Shown: positions 8,384-18,379, numbered from the stretch's first letter. The stretch is DNA of 64,000 nucleotides from Irineochytrium annulatum (GCA_027600665.1 JADGJL010000009.1:1-64000), one strand, 5' to 3'. Made by a program: numbers and translations. The notes: generated from the sequence alone by a model not told the origin.

Positions 8384-8421
8384 ACACCCTTAGAGTTGAG
8401 TAACGTTCACTCTGAGGGTGT
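8384..8421 (+). terminator. terminator after the membrane-anchored protein
   Basis: ACACCCT (8384-8390) with AGAGT pairs with ACTCT and AGGGTGT (8415-8421), followed by TTTCT. It lies 27 bases after the stop codon. Confidence 0.6.
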
Positions 8422-8446
8422 TTCTATGTACATCTGAGATAGAATG

Positions 8447-8484
8447 GAAAAGATGATTTCTGTAAATACAGAAATCATCTTTTC
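8447..8484 (-). terminator. terminator of the chemoreceptor gene
   Basis: Perfect 18-base inverted repeat (8447-8464 with 8467-8484) ending in TTTTC-type runs on both strands. It sits 26 bases past the end of the minus-strand chemoreceptor and can work in both directions. Confidence 0.8.
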
Positions 8485-8510
8485 TTTCGACTTAACCTTA
8501 CTAGAAGAGC

Positions 8511-10229
8511 TTACGCAAGCTTGAATCGCTTAACCAGCTGATCAAGTGCATCAGACATTTCATTCAACTGCTTGGACGTGTCAGACATCTCTTGCAGAGA
8601 AGCAAGTTGTTCCTCCGTCATTGCAGATACTTCTTCCGTGGCTGAAGCCGTATCTTCCACAACAGCTGCTACTTCATTAATGGACTTCATCACGTCCTCA
8701 CTTCCGGAAGTTAACTCCTCGACAACCGCAGATACCTCCAGAACTTCACCACTAAGGTTATGAATATGCTGAGTAATGGTTGAAAAGGCATTACCTGCAT
8801 CCTCAATGGTTCGCAACCCTTCATTCACATGTAGAGTACTCTCATCAACGACCTGAGCCGTACTTTGAACACCTGCTACCACGGTTTCCAATATACTTGT
8901 AATCTCTTTCGCGGATGTTGCACTTTGATCTGCAAGATTACGGATTTCCGAGGCAACGACAGCGAAGCCACGTCCATTTTCCCCAGCGCGGGCTGCTTCG
9001 ATTCCGGCGTTGAGTGCAAGCAGATTCGTTTGTCTCGCAATACCCGACATGGAGTCTGCGATGTTGATCACCTGATCAGACATCATCGAAATTTCATTAA
9101 TGGCTTCCTGTACAGAGAGGAAGGATTGTTCAATGGAACTCATTTTGCCTACTGCATTATCAATGCGCTGTTGCCCATTCATGGCAATGGATTCGGTACG
9201 CACAGCACGTTCTGCAACGTCACTTGCCGAGGAGGCGACACGATTAAGCCCGGTGAGGGATTGCTGCATCGCGGCTACCATGGTTTGCGTAAGAGCAACC
9301 TGTTCATCAGCCCCTTCCGCGACACGTTCCATCGCAGTGGCAACCTCTTTTCCAGCAAGATGGCTATCGGCAACCCCTTTATCCAATCGATCCGAAGCTG
9401 TACTCAAAATCATGGCATTGCTCTGAACATCCAACATCATTTGCTGCAAACCAGCGAGCATTGTATTAGCTGCCTCTGCAAGTTCACGAGTTTCGTCTTT
9501 CATTGGCGTAGCGATTCTCAGTGTGAGGTCACCATTGGAAGAACCGATGTCATTCAATGCCTGCTTCACGGTACGGATGTTCTTAACAATGGCGCGTGAG
9601 AGGACCAATGCAGTGATGAACGAGATGATGGCCACAACGACAAGTGCCCCATATAGTTCCAGGTTCAGGAGTGCATTTTTTTGCTTCAGCGCTTCTGTAC
9701 GGTTTTCGGTTAACGTATGTTCATTGGTTCGAAACGTATCGAGGGCAGTCCGAATCTGGTCCATGTCTCTTTTACCTGGATCATCTGCGAAGAAATCTCG
9801 AATGGCTTGCGTATTATTGGCTTGGCGAAGGGCAATCACGGGTTCTCCAGCGACTTGGACCCAGTTCTCCATATTGGTATGTATGTCTTCCAAAAGTGCA
9901 AGTTGATCCGGATTGTCCGAAATCAAAGCAGCAAGTTCGTCTCGGAGTGTAATGAGCTCACCTTTTCCTTGCACGTAGGGATCGAGGTAATTGTCCTGCC
10001 CGGTGATGATGTAACCACGTTGACCTGTTTCCATATCCACCATGTTTCTTTCGAGCTCATAGGTCAGGGCGTGTACTCTCATATCGTGATCGACCAGAAA
10101 ATCCAGTTCCCGTTGAAGCTGACTTGTGCTGTTCTGAATCAGCAGGATGCAACCAGCCAGTACAGCAAGCACGAGTAAATATCCTAATCCAATCTTATAA
10201 AAAATCTTGAAGGTCTTACGCTTTTTCAT
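8511..10229 (-). CDS. methyl-accepting chemotaxis protein with CHASE3 sensor
   Basis: A 572-residue receptor. An N-terminal membrane helix ([16 protein letters not shown]) is followed by a helical extracellular CHASE3-type domain ([17 protein letters not shown] is its signature), a second membrane helix near residue 200, a HAMP linker and a cytoplasmic signalling domain. The hairpin tip ([20 protein letters not shown]) is the CheA/CheW contact site and is intact. Methylation helices flank it. The gene stands alone between terminators; no chemotaxis genes are adjacent. Ligand unknown. CHASE3 is known from many sensor proteins, but its ligands are not established. Confidence 0.92.
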   Translation of the reverse strand: MKKRKTFKIFYKIGLGYLLVLAVLAGCILLIQNSTSQLQRELDFLVDHDMRVHALTYELERNMVDMETGQRGYIITGQDNYLDPYVQGKGELITLRDELAALISDNPDQLALLEDIHTNMENWVQVAGEPVIALRQANNTQAIRDFFADDPGKRDMDQIRTALDTFRTNEHTLTENRTEALKQKNALLNLELYGALVVVAIISFITALVLSRAIVKNIRTVKQALNDIGSSNGDLTLRIATPMKDETRELAEAANTMLAGLQQMMLDVQSNAMILSTASDRLDKGVADSHLAGKEVATAMERVAEGADEQVALTQTMVAAMQQSLTGLNRVASSASDVAERAVRTESIAMNGQQRIDNAVGKMSSIEQSFLSVQEAINEISMMSDQVINIADSMSGIARQTNLLALNAGIEAARAGENGRGFAVVASEIRNLADQSATSAKEITSILETVVAGVQSTAQVVDESTLHVNEGLRTIEDAGNAFSTITQHIHNLSGEVLEVSAVVEELTSGSEDVMKSINEVAAVVEDTASATEEVSAMTEEQLASLQEMSDTSKQLNEMSDALDQLVKRFKLA

Positions 10230-10523
10230 GTTTGTTATTCCTCTCTATGGGGTATATGTAGTTGTCGAAAAAACTGGAAATGTGATGATTATGGGTCTTT
10301 AGATTAGGTGTCTAAAGCACTATTTTTTAGTATTATACGTAAAGAAAGTTCTTTTGTATATAGTTTGTTTAACTATAATATAAGGTTTGGTTATTTGTGT
10401 ATAAGGTTTGAGGGTGACGATGTTTTACAATCGTTGGTTTACACGTGCAAACGTTATGTTTATCATGGGAAGGGAACGATTCCAATTACATATACATATC
10501 CCAATCCGAAAGGAACATTGGAC
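10230..10523. other. intergenic region between divergent chemoreceptor and HAD genes
   Basis: About 290 AT-rich bases. An open frame in phase with the HAD gene runs back to 10308, but it has low-complexity composition and no ribosome site and is read as noncoding. A short inverted repeat CTTTAG-N9-CTAAAG (10297-10317) is present and could be an operator. No promoter stands out. Confidence 0.5.
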
Positions 10524-11210
10524 ATGACTAAAGAGAAGGTATTGCTCAAACCGGAAGCGATGATTTTTGACATGGATGGTACGCTATTCCAGACGGAGAC
10601 CCTGTTGTTGCCGGCTTACCAGCAACTATTTGATACATTGCGTGCCGAAGGGCATTTTGAAGGAGAAACTCCACCAGAGGAACGCATGCTGGGAAGCTTG
10701 GGCATGTTGCTCGAAGATATATGGAAAGTGGTTATGCCTGAGGCATCGGAAGCGGCACATCGCCGTGCAGACGAACTGCTGCTCCAACTGGAAATTGAGG
10801 GGCTTGATCAAGGAAGTTCCCAATTGTATCCGGGTGTAAAAGAAACGCTGCAAGCACTGAAACAACAAGGTGTGCGTCTTTTTGTCGCAAGTAATGGGCT
10901 AGAGGACTATGTGAAGGGTGTGGCATTTGCACACGAGATTATGCCTTTATTTGAAGGGGTATATAGTGCTGGCCAGTACAAGACTCCCTCCAAAATTAAT
11001 CTGGTGCAGATCCTGCTTGAGAAACATCGTATTCAGGACGCCTGGATGGTAGGGGATCGTTCTTCTGATGTGGAGGCTGGTAAAATGAACGGTCAGGCGG
11101 TCATCGGTTGTGCCTACGCCGGTTTCGGCCGTGATGAGGAGCTTGCGGGCTCAGATGTGCTCATCTCTGATTTTACAGAATTGTTGCGCCTGTATGATGA
11201 AGCAGAATAA
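10524..11210 (+). CDS. HAD-superfamily hydrolase (phosphatase)
   Basis: A 228-residue HAD-IA type hydrolase. Motif I is FDMDGT with nucleophile Asp16 and acid/base Asp18. Motif II lies in LFVASNG, motif III Lys in the KTPSK region, and motif IV is VGDRSSDVEAG. A helical cap domain lies between motifs I and II. ATG 10524 is chosen because AAAGGAA is about 9 bases upstream and the protein then begins at a normal family position. The specific phosphate ester is not deducible; phosphoglycolate phosphatase-like or nucleotide activity are possible. A strong terminator follows. Confidence 0.85.
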   Translation: MTKEKVLLKPEAMIFDMDGTLFQTETLLLPAYQQLFDTLRAEGHFEGETPPEERMLGSLGMLLEDIWKVVMPEASEAAHRRADELLLQLEIEGLDQGSSQLYPGVKETLQALKQQGVRLFVASNGLEDYVKGVAFAHEIMPLFEGVYSAGQYKTPSKINLVQILLEKHRIQDAWMVGDRSSDVEAGKMNGQAVIGCAYAGFGRDEELAGSDVLISDFTELLRLYDEAE

Positions 11211-11244
11211 GCTAATCCTCAATTGAAAATGTCAGTCATCATAT

Positions 11245-11294
11245 GAGAGCGCCCAACCCGAGATGAATCACGGGTTGGGCGCTCTTGTATTTTT
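11245..11294. terminator. bidirectional terminator between HAD gene and the YheC/YheD cluster
   Basis: A 15-base GC-rich perfect stem (11245-11260 with 11271-11285, loop AGATGAATCA) is followed by TTGTATTTTT. It separates two convergent units. Confidence 0.85.
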
Positions 11295-11302
11295 GCTACG
11301 GA

Positions 11303-12481
11303 TCATCTCTTTTTGCGTGCTTTCTTCAATGCAGATGGTCTGTTGCTTGCAAGCCGGGTGGTCCTTATCGGTTTGGCTGGGCGACTGGGCTGATTGCGAT
11401 ACACCCACAAGGCGTACTCCAGCGGTTGAGTGATGGCTTTATAATAGATATCCCGCTCACCGATACGAGCGAATACTTCACGTGCCGGTTTGGGATTCAC
11501 TTCAAGCAAGTAGATGCGTCCACTCCTGTCGATCGCCAAATCCAATGCCAACTCACAGAGGTCCCCATACGTATCTTCCAGAAATGAAGCAACTTCAATG
11601 CCAAACTTCTCTGCAGTTGTGTTAATCTCTGCTCGGAGGTCGTCATCATCGATCCATTGCTTCATGAGTCGGTTCATCGCTATTGCCTGACCGCCGCCAT
11701 GCAGATTGGAGGTTACACTTTTTTCTGCACCCATACGTCCGGCACATCCCGTAAGCTCCCATTGCCCTTCACCGTTCTTCTGAACGAGCATGCGGTAATC
11801 ATGCACACGTCCATTCGGAAGCTGAAGCTGAATGCCTTTTTGTACAAGATACTTGTCTTTCATATTCCAGTGCTGGAGCAACGAGCCTAATCGTGATAAA
11901 TGAACTTTACGTGGAGTGATGATACGACGTTTCTGATCCCGCCCCTGAACAAGCACTGTATTGGCCTCGCTACTGCCGCGTTCAATGCGCAGAATACCAC
12001 GTCCGCCTGTTCCATTAATAGGTTTGAGGTAGACCAGAGAAGAAACCTTGAGCATCCGATTTACATCGGACATATCCTGAAATAGAGCGGTTTCCGGCAG
12101 GTGCTCTCGAAAGTTGGACTTTTGCAACAGGGTCTGGTGGATGGTCCATTTATTGCGTAGAGGTCTGTTGAGAAAGAGCAGATGGCCATACTTCTCGCGA
12201 AAAGCAAGCAGTTGCTGAAACCTGCGGTTACGCTGTATCCGGCATCGATCGAAGATCAGGTCCGGGAATGATCGCCATTCCCTGGACCAGCCTTTTCCCT
12301 CATGATAAACCATGGCTTCAATTTGTTTGCCGCCAGGGTGCACGTCGGCTGGTGTGAACACATAGATATCGAGTCCCCGCTTGCGCCCTTCAAGAATCAT
12401 TCTGCGATAGATGCTTCGTTCTTCAAGAGCGCGATGTTCATTTAAGTACAACGTCATAATGCCCAGAACAGGTGAGGACAC
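11303..12481 (-). CDS. YheC/YheD-family ATP-grasp protein, short form (fifth of five)
   Basis: A 392-residue ATP-grasp protein. Family features: N-terminal GIMTLYL strand, VYLKPINGTGGRGILRI (ATP-binding Lys and Gly loop), RMLVQKNGEGQWELTG, TSNLHGGGQ and the metal-binding E-x-N in LLEVNPKP. A basic tail (KKARKKR) ends it. GTG 12481 is chosen because AGAAGGTGA lies 6-7 bases before it. In B. subtilis YheC and YheD are known to be associated with the spore coat; the chemical reaction is unknown. Last gene of the cluster, 35 bases after the previous stop. Confidence 0.85.
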   Translation of the reverse strand: MSSPVLGIMTLYLNEHRALEERSIYRRMILEGRKRGLDIYVFTPADVHPGGKQIEAMVYHEGKGWSREWRSFPDLIFDRCRIQRNRRFQQLLAFREKYGHLLFLNRPLRNKWTIHQTLLQKSNFREHLPETALFQDMSDVNRMLKVSSLVYLKPINGTGGRGILRIERGSSEANTVLVQGRDQKRRIITPRKVHLSRLGSLLQHWNMKDKYLVQKGIQLQLPNGRVHDYRMLVQKNGEGQWELTGCAGRMGAEKSVTSNLHGGGQAIAMNRLMKQWIDDDDLRAEINTTAEKFGIEVASFLEDTYGDLCELALDLAIDRSGRIYLLEVNPKPAREVFARIGERDIYYKAITQPLEYALWVYRNQPSRPAKPIRTTRLASNRPSALKKARKKR

Positions 12482-12516
12482 AAGCAATCACCTTCTTTTT
12501 GCAGTATTCCTGTCGA

Positions 12517-13623
12517 TCATCGTGTGGACTGACGGGCAAGATAAGCGCTGTAGTGAAATATACGTTCCAATGACCTCCGTCTGATCTGTGGTTCATCGAA
12601 CTTCATGGGTTTGGCATTGGCTTCAAAGAACCAGAGTTCCCCCAGGTCATCAATGCCCAAATCCATGGACATTTCTCCGAGTGTGTAACCCGATCCCCGT
12701 TCTACCTGCCTTGCGATCATTAATGAAGTGGATTTCACACGTTTCATCAGGGTTGTTGTCAGTTCTTCCCCAAAAAGCTCGGTCAGGAGCTTCTCAGGGT
12801 CTTCTACGGTCCCGCCGCGTGGCACATGCGTTGTAATACTGCGGGAGCCAGCAAGTCTCGCACCTACACCGGTCACACTCCACTGACCCTTGCTGTTCTT
12901 TTGTACCAGAACACGCAGATCAAAGGGGCGTTTACGAGAGGAGGCCAGTTCTATGCCTTGTTGCATGATATAAGGCGTATGTCCGGTTTCTTTGCGAATC
13001 CGTGCCCACAACTTGGCGAGTGTAGCTGCTTTATAGGTCATGCTTTTACGTGTGGTTTGTATTTTGAGTCGATAGGGAAGCCGTTCTTTTTCCTGAAATT
13101 TAAGCATCATAATCCCTTTGCCCGCTTTGCCGCTCTCAGGCTTAAGGTACAGATAGGGATAGCTCCGTAGAACGGCACCCAGAGAAGAAGCACTTCGCAT
13201 CCGACGGGTATAAGGGATCAGTTGCTGAGTTGATTTGGACTTCTTAAGCCATTCGAACAGATCCCATTTGTTGAAAAAGAACGGGTTATACAGTTCGATT
13301 CCTGATTGCATGCATTCGTCAATTTTGCGCTGAACGGAAGGTTTTCCTTCGTCTTCCCGGTTGGGAATACGATTGTACAGAACATGGGGAAGGGGGAAGG
13401 GTTGTGACACCCACTTTCCGCTTCCCTTGTTGTACGTATATCCTTTCACGGTGGGACCACCCACGTTCAGATCCCGCACAGTCACAATGTACACCACGTA
13501 TCCCATGCTCTCGCCTGTCTGCAGGATATCCTGAAAATTTTGATGGTTCCCCCTGAACATACGCTGATTATCATGCATGGTCAAAACAGCAATGACAGGT
13601 TTGAAATCATCATGAAGGCTCAT
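12517..13623 (-). CDS. YheC/YheD-family ATP-grasp protein, short form (fourth of five)
   Basis: A 368-residue protein with VIAVLTMHDNQRM at the N-terminus, LYLKPESGKAGKGIMML (ATP loop), RVLVQKNSKGQWSVTGVGAR, THVPRGG and FFEANAKP with the metal-binding Glu and Asn. ATG 13623 shares its first base with the TGA of the preceding gene (TGATG) and has AAGGAAG upstream, so translation is coupled. A longer in-phase frame upstream lies inside the previous gene and is not used. Role inferred as spore envelope by family. Confidence 0.85.
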   Translation of the reverse strand: MSLHDDFKPVIAVLTMHDNQRMFRGNHQNFQDILQTGESMGYVVYIVTVRDLNVGGPTVKGYTYNKGSGKWVSQPFPLPHVLYNRIPNREDEGKPSVQRKIDECMQSGIELYNPFFFNKWDLFEWLKKSKSTQQLIPYTRRMRSASSLGAVLRSYPYLYLKPESGKAGKGIMMLKFQEKERLPYRLKIQTTRKSMTYKAATLAKLWARIRKETGHTPYIMQQGIELASSRKRPFDLRVLVQKNSKGQWSVTGVGARLAGSRSITTHVPRGGTVEDPEKLLTELFGEELTTTLMKRVKSTSLMIARQVERGSGYTLGEMSMDLGIDDLGELWFFEANAKPMKFDEPQIRRRSLERIFHYSAYLARQSTR

Positions 13624-14996
13624 CAAATTTCTTCCTTCTTCCGGAACTTGCTCAAATACAGGCAGTGTTCCAGAATGTGCTCCACCGATGATTTTCCCTC
13701 CACTCGGAGTGAAGGGTGACGGAAAATGGAGCGCCCGGGTTTGGCGTTCGCTTCGAACATCCATACATGTTCCTCCTGATCAATGCCCAGATCAAAGCCA
13801 ATCTCACCAATCAGATGCTGGTGCTGGGTTTCAATCGCCTGGGCCAGTGTAATAGCGACGGATTTGGCATGCTGAAGAACTTCTCCCGCACGATCGCCGA
13901 AGTTGCGACTGAGCGCCTGCTCAGGAGTCATTAGGGAGCCGCCATTCTTGATGTGTGTTGTAACACTGCCACGTCCTGCCTTTTTGGCTCCAATCCCGAC
14001 AACGACCCATTGATTGTTACCGTTTTTGTGCATGTGAAAACGGAAATCAATTGGACATTCATCAATCTCAATTAGACGTATTCCCTGCTGAACAACATAT
14101 CCGCGAAGTTGTTTGCCATGTCTTCCCTGAAGCATGCGCATCAGGCTGTTGAAGGACCCAAACCGAAGGAGTGCATTACCGCCTTTTTTGCGATAACGAG
14201 CGAAGTAACCACGTTTGGGCGAATAAGTCAGGCGATAGATCCCGTTCCCCAGACTTCCCGCGGTGGGCTTATAATAGACGAACTGATGGCGTTCCAACAT
14301 TTCCTTCATCTGTTCAACGGACGGATTCGTAATGGATTCGGGAATATAACGACCTGCCACCGGTTCATTCTCCAGCAATGTATAGATATCCGACTTGTTG
14401 AAAAAGCTCCAGTTGAAGAACGGGATTTTCCGACGAACAAATCGTTCCCGTAGTTGGTTAATGGCAGGTGAAAAATCGGAACGACGGCTTGGTAACCGAT
14501 TGTAGACAACATCGGGCAGAGGTACCGTTTTACGGGTAAAGCTTCCGTTTTCATTCAGAAAAAAACCGGATACCGTCTCATTCTGCCAATTGATATCCCG
14601 GGGAGTAAAGGCATAAATATAGGATTTTCGGCTGCCTTCACGGAGTAACTGTTTAATGAAACCCGTACGGGAACCGAATGGATTAGTGCTCGTCGCAGGC
14701 CCATCAGAGAGTACGCCGATCAGCGGACCTAACTGAACCTCATCATTTTGCAAATTCCGGAGATAAATACTGCCCCGTTTGGGAACGTTCATCATATTAC
14801 GGATACCTGAAGCGAGATACAGATGTTTACCTGCTTTTTTGATTGGTTTGATCGTTGCAGGTACCCGGTCACGCCCGAAGCGAAGGTTCACCGTTTTTTT
14901 GCCGGACAGATTGAGGCTCTTCATTAAAGCGTTGGATACATAAACCACTTTATCCGGTTGCTTGGTGAAATGCAGATTGCAAAAGGTCAAACTCAT
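13623..14996 (-). CDS. YheC/YheD-family ATP-grasp protein, long form (third of five)
   Basis: A 457-residue protein. The extra 100-residue N-terminal domain (NLRFGRDRVPATIKPIKKAG, then IYLRNLQNDEVQLGPLIGVL) is of small-barrel character and is shared with the first gene of the cluster. Then come YYKPTAGSLGNGIYRL (ATP loop), FHMHKNGNNQWVVVGIGAK, THIKNGGSL and MFEANAKPGR. A stretch of ribosome-site bases (AGGAGGATAA) stands before the ATG. Its stop codon overlaps the next start. The N-terminal domain may bind a partner or coat substrate; this is inference. Confidence 0.85.
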   Translation of the reverse strand: MSLTFCNLHFTKQPDKVVYVSNALMKSLNLSGKKTVNLRFGRDRVPATIKPIKKAGKHLYLASGIRNMMNVPKRGSIYLRNLQNDEVQLGPLIGVLSDGPATSTNPFGSRTGFIKQLLREGSRKSYIYAFTPRDINWQNETVSGFFLNENGSFTRKTVPLPDVVYNRLPSRRSDFSPAINQLRERFVRRKIPFFNWSFFNKSDIYTLLENEPVAGRYIPESITNPSVEQMKEMLERHQFVYYKPTAGSLGNGIYRLTYSPKRGYFARYRKKGGNALLRFGSFNSLMRMLQGRHGKQLRGYVVQQGIRLIEIDECPIDFRFHMHKNGNNQWVVVGIGAKKAGRGSVTTHIKNGGSLMTPEQALSRNFGDRAGEVLQHAKSVAITLAQAIETQHQHLIGEIGFDLGIDQEEHVWMFEANAKPGRSIFRHPSLRVEGKSSVEHILEHCLYLSKFRKKEEI

Positions 14997-15056
14997 GATT
15001 TATCCTCCTATCCTGAAAAGATCCTTGGGCTCCATGGCAAGCAGGCACTGCGGGGC

Positions 15057-16247
15057 TCAGCCGCCGTGAATCGGGATGGGTTTCAGGCCAGCTTTGCTGG
15101 ATGTATTCGACAATTTCATTGGACGAATGACGTCCGTGAGAACATGTTGTTGCAACAGATAACGGGCATAGGCAAGCGGCCGGGTATAAGTCAGGATATG
15201 CATGCGTCGGTCGCCCGCGTCTGCGAATGAGGTGCGGCCTGGTTTGGAGTTGACTTCAATTAGCCAGAGTTGGCCCTCTGCATCTGCTCCGAAATCAAGC
15301 CCCAATTCGGCTAACCTGCCGAAACGGCTCTCCAGCAGGGTGGGGATTAGCGTAGCAGTCTGCCGGATGTTCTTTAGCAGAGTTTCTGTACGGGTCGTTC
15401 CATATCGCTGGAGCAGATATGCATGGGCCGGATAGGCTCTGCCCCCACCGTGAAGATTGGATGTGAGTGAACCTTCGGGTCCTTCTCGTACCATACATCC
15501 GGTAAGTGTCCAGCGACCGTGCCCATTCTTTTGCATTAGTGCCCGTATGTCGAATGCTCTTCCTTGATGGCTAAGCTCCAGATATGGCTGTACGATCATC
15601 TTGCGCTCAGCCTGTTGTAATGCCAGCCAGGAAGATACAGCCTGAGTATGGTTGAATGTAAGGAAAAAGGGTTCATTGTGTTCGTTACGCCCCTCCGCGA
15701 TCCATGTGGATGGAGTTAATCCCCGAGACAGGCGAAAGGTATTTTTGCCATGAGTCCCGGATATCGGTTTGAAGAATAATCCTTTGGGCCAACGGTCCAG
15801 CCACGATTCCCAAGGAATATGCGATCCGATCCGGGTGGTGGGGGCAAGTTGTGACCGCAACTCAGGATTTCGGGACAACAGACGATGTACCTCCCATTTT
15901 CCTGGAAGAGAAGCCGACCAATAACGATATTGACCTGAGTCCTTCGTTCGTATCTGTTCCTTAAGCTGTTGTCTAACGTTCCTTGGGAGAGGGCGAAGGC
16001 AACGATCCATAATAAGATCAACCGCAGGGACAGGTACCGAATTCCACTTCCCTTGATGATAGACATATCCCCATTGAAGAGGGAGATGGGCTGCATCAAC
16101 CGATATTGGAATCACAATAATCTGAAGGGCGTATCGCACACTCCCCAAGCTGAGACGACGGCAGAAAAGTTCATCCGTGAAGGGAGGTGAGCCTTCAGTT
16201 GCACGCACCAGAATGGCCATTGTTTTGATCTCAGATGATGGAAACAT
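15057..16247 (-). CDS. YheC/YheD-family ATP-grasp protein, short form (second of five)
   Basis: A 396-residue protein with IKTMAILVRAT at the N-terminus, LFFKPISGTHGKNTFRL (ATP loop; Lys-Asn replaces the more usual Gly-Arg), RALMQKNGHGRWTLTG, TSNLHGGGRAY and LIEVNSKPGR (metal-binding E-x-N). ATG 16247 is chosen because AAAGGAGAGGTG lies just upstream; the frame extends back to 16283 without a ribosome site. It starts 32 bases after the stop of the first cluster gene and ends 60 bases before the next. Family role as for the others. Confidence 0.85.
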   Translation of the reverse strand: MFPSSEIKTMAILVRATEGSPPFTDELFCRRLSLGSVRYALQIIVIPISVDAAHLPLQWGYVYHQGKWNSVPVPAVDLIMDRCLRPLPRNVRQQLKEQIRTKDSGQYRYWSASLPGKWEVHRLLSRNPELRSQLAPTTRIGSHIPWESWLDRWPKGLFFKPISGTHGKNTFRLSRGLTPSTWIAEGRNEHNEPFFLTFNHTQAVSSWLALQQAERKMIVQPYLELSHQGRAFDIRALMQKNGHGRWTLTGCMVREGPEGSLTSNLHGGGRAYPAHAYLLQRYGTTRTETLLKNIRQTATLIPTLLESRFGRLAELGLDFGADAEGQLWLIEVNSKPGRTSFADAGDRRMHILTYTRPLAYARYLLQQHVLTDVIRPMKLSNTSSKAGLKPIPIHGG

Positions 16248-16279
16248 TTCGCTGCACCTCTCCTTTGTAGAATGACTTT

Positions 16280-17647
16280 TCAAAAACCCGCCAGATACGT
16301 GGAATATTCGAGCATGGCTTTGACGGATGGGCGGATCTTGCTCTCACTCAGTGGTGTATTATCATTCTTGGATGGTTTGGAGTTGACTTCGAGCAGCCAT
16401 ACGCGTCCAGTGGTATCAAGGGCCAGATCAATACCGAGTTCACCAAAATGAGCAGGGATGGCACTCTCAATCCCTTTGGCGATATCCAGTGCTGCGGTGT
16501 GCAATCCTGCATATGCGGAAGCTTTGGCCGATCCGGACAACTGCGTTTTGGCAACCGCCTCTTTGACGGTGCTGAGGCTTCCACCTCTTGCCAGATTGGA
16601 TACATAGTGACTCCCGCCCGCAATTCGTGCAACGATGGAGGTTACACTCCATTTACCTGTACGGTTCTTTTGCACGAGCGCACGGAAATCCACGGGCCTG
16701 CCACTGTTGTCAATGAGAGTCAGCCCTTGTTGGATCTGATAACGCGTTGTTTTCATTTTCCCAGCCATACTGGCATACAGTTTATCCAGAGAAGCATACG
16801 TTTGTTTCCGGGTACCCCCAACGCCAGTCGCCAGAGTCAGGAAACTTCCGTCCGTCTGACGTGAGACCCGAATGATGCCTTTGCCCAAAGAACCGCGTAC
16901 GGGCTTCAGAAATACAACCGGATGCCGGTTGCACATTGTCTTGAGCATGGTGGATGTTTTGAGCAAATGGGACTCGGGAAGAACTCGTTTAAGCGTTGAA
17001 ATGGACTTGAGTGCGTCAAATACTTCGTTTTTGTCCAGAAACTTTTCATTGAAGGTTTGCGTGCCGTAGAGCGATTTTACTTCTTTCATAAAATGCTGTA
17101 CGCTAGGTTTGTTCTCAAGCTTGCGGGACGTTAGCCGGTTATTGACGACGTCTGCTACAGGCAGAACAGTCTTTTTCCAGCCGTCATCATACACCCAGCC
17201 TTTCATATAACCCGTTACCGCTCCAATATCCTCCGGTGTGAAAAAGGATACATAGGCGCCTTGCTTACGGCAGGCGTTCACCAGTTCTTGACAGAACATC
17301 GTGATGGAGCCAAAGGGCCGATCGGGCTGATCGGGATAATCCTGGCTAACCAGTACACTGATGTAGGGCCCAAGGCGAAGGGTACGGCTGGCTGAACGAT
17401 AGGATACCCTCAGGACCGAACGTGGAACGAGACCGGTCTTGCTGGCAACTGTCTGATTGATGCGCAGTCCATCATACCTTGGAACCGGAATGACAGTGAC
17501 TTCGCGACGGAAAGAGCCAAATTGCAGCTGAAGCGGCCTTCCTGAAGGGATTTTAAGCGCCTTGAGCACCCCTTCGCCCAGCATGATGACGTCGTCCTGC
17601 AGGATGCCCGAGCCGGTAACCTGAATCGTTACTTTTTTAGTGGACAT
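16280..17647 (-). CDS. YheC/YheD-family ATP-grasp protein, long form (first of five)
   Basis: A 455-residue protein with the extra N-terminal small domain (TIQVTGSGILQ, QLQFGSFRREVTVIPVPRYD, LRLGPYISVLVS). The ATP-grasp part has VFLKPVRGSLGKGIIRVSR, RALVQKNRTGKWSVTSIVAR, SNLARGGSLS and LLEVNSKPSKND. ATG 17647 has GGAAGGAG about 8 bases upstream. This is the first gene of the cluster, divergent from a YheA-like gene; in B. subtilis yheA, yheC and yheD are also near neighbours. I searched the 237-base divergent gap for sigma-E, -G or -K promoters and saw no convincing match. Confidence 0.85.
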   Translation of the reverse strand: MSTKKVTIQVTGSGILQDDVIMLGEGVLKALKIPSGRPLQLQFGSFRREVTVIPVPRYDGLRINQTVASKTGLVPRSVLRVSYRSASRTLRLGPYISVLVSQDYPDQPDRPFGSITMFCQELVNACRKQGAYVSFFTPEDIGAVTGYMKGWVYDDGWKKTVLPVADVVNNRLTSRKLENKPSVQHFMKEVKSLYGTQTFNEKFLDKNEVFDALKSISTLKRVLPESHLLKTSTMLKTMCNRHPVVFLKPVRGSLGKGIIRVSRQTDGSFLTLATGVGGTRKQTYASLDKLYASMAGKMKTTRYQIQQGLTLIDNSGRPVDFRALVQKNRTGKWSVTSIVARIAGGSHYVSNLARGGSLSTVKEAVAKTQLSGSAKASAYAGLHTAALDIAKGIESAIPAHFGELGIDLALDTTGRVWLLEVNSKPSKNDNTPLSESKIRPSVKAMLEYSTYLAGF

Positions 17648-17884
17648 CACGGATCTCCTTCCGGGCGGCAACTTGATGTCTGATCTCGAAGTTGAACGGC
17701 ATCTGAACATGGCATGTGCTTCATCATATGAGGACATATAACCCTTGGTGATTGACCCATATGGATTAAATGCATTTGATTTCGAGGCAGGATATCGACG
17801 GCCTGTTTCAGACCGCCTTTGTTTGACCGCGGAGAAAAGCGTGTATTAACACGGAAGAACAAACCAATCTGAGGAGGAATAATA

Positions 17885-18232
17885 GTGAACATTTATGACA
17901 AAGCCAATGATTTGGCCAAAGCACTGAGAGAAAGCAGCGAGGTGGAAGAGATTACTTCCGCGATGAAGCTGATTGAAGCTGATCCGGATGCAAAAGCAAT
18001 GCTGGATAACTTTCGTGATCAACAAATGGAATTGCAACAACGTATGATGAGCGGGGATATGCCAGCTCCGGATGAGATGGAGAAAATGGAGAAACTGTTT
18101 GAAGTACTGAGTCTGAATCTGAATATCCGTCGTTTGTTTGATGCGGAGCGTCGTCTCAGTGTCATTATTGAAGACGTGAACAAAATTATTGCAGACAGCC
18201 TGGGTCATCTGTACGGTGGCGCTGAAGCGTAA
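17885..18232 (+). CDS. yheA: YheA/YlbF-family protein (UPF0342-like)
   Basis: A 115-residue all-helical cytoplasmic protein with the YlbF/YmcA/YheA pattern: MNIYDKANDLAKALRESSEV, then MLDNFRDQQMELQQRMMSGD and a C-terminal IIEDVNKIIADSLGHLYG. GAGGAGGAAT lies before the start (GTG at 17885). YheA itself has no established function; its relatives YlbF and YmcA form a complex affecting RNase Y and development in B. subtilis. Position beside the YheC/YheD cluster matches B. subtilis, which favours YheA over YlbF. Confidence 0.8.
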   Translation: MNIYDKANDLAKALRESSEVEEITSAMKLIEADPDAKAMLDNFRDQQMELQQRMMSGDMPAPDEMEKMEKLFEVLSLNLNIRRLFDAERRLSVIIEDVNKIIADSLGHLYGGAEA

Positions 18233-18379
18233 AAAGGTAGTTCAAAAAGTCCACTTTTGATTACGAAGGATGAACACGTACCTAAAGGTTGTCTTGTTTT
18301 TTTACCTGAACCTTTCATATTAGCCCCTTACCGTTCATAGACTAGAATATAGAGTCGATCACGAACGAAGGAGCTGTGA

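Noticed and set aside
10308..10523. N-terminal extension of the HAD gene
   Set aside because: AT-rich, no ribosome site, unlike the family; a good site precedes ATG 10524.
17648..17884. Sporulation promoter before the YheC/YheD cluster
   Set aside because: CATATGAT-like -10 sequences occur but no properly spaced sigma-E, -G or -K -35 partner was found.
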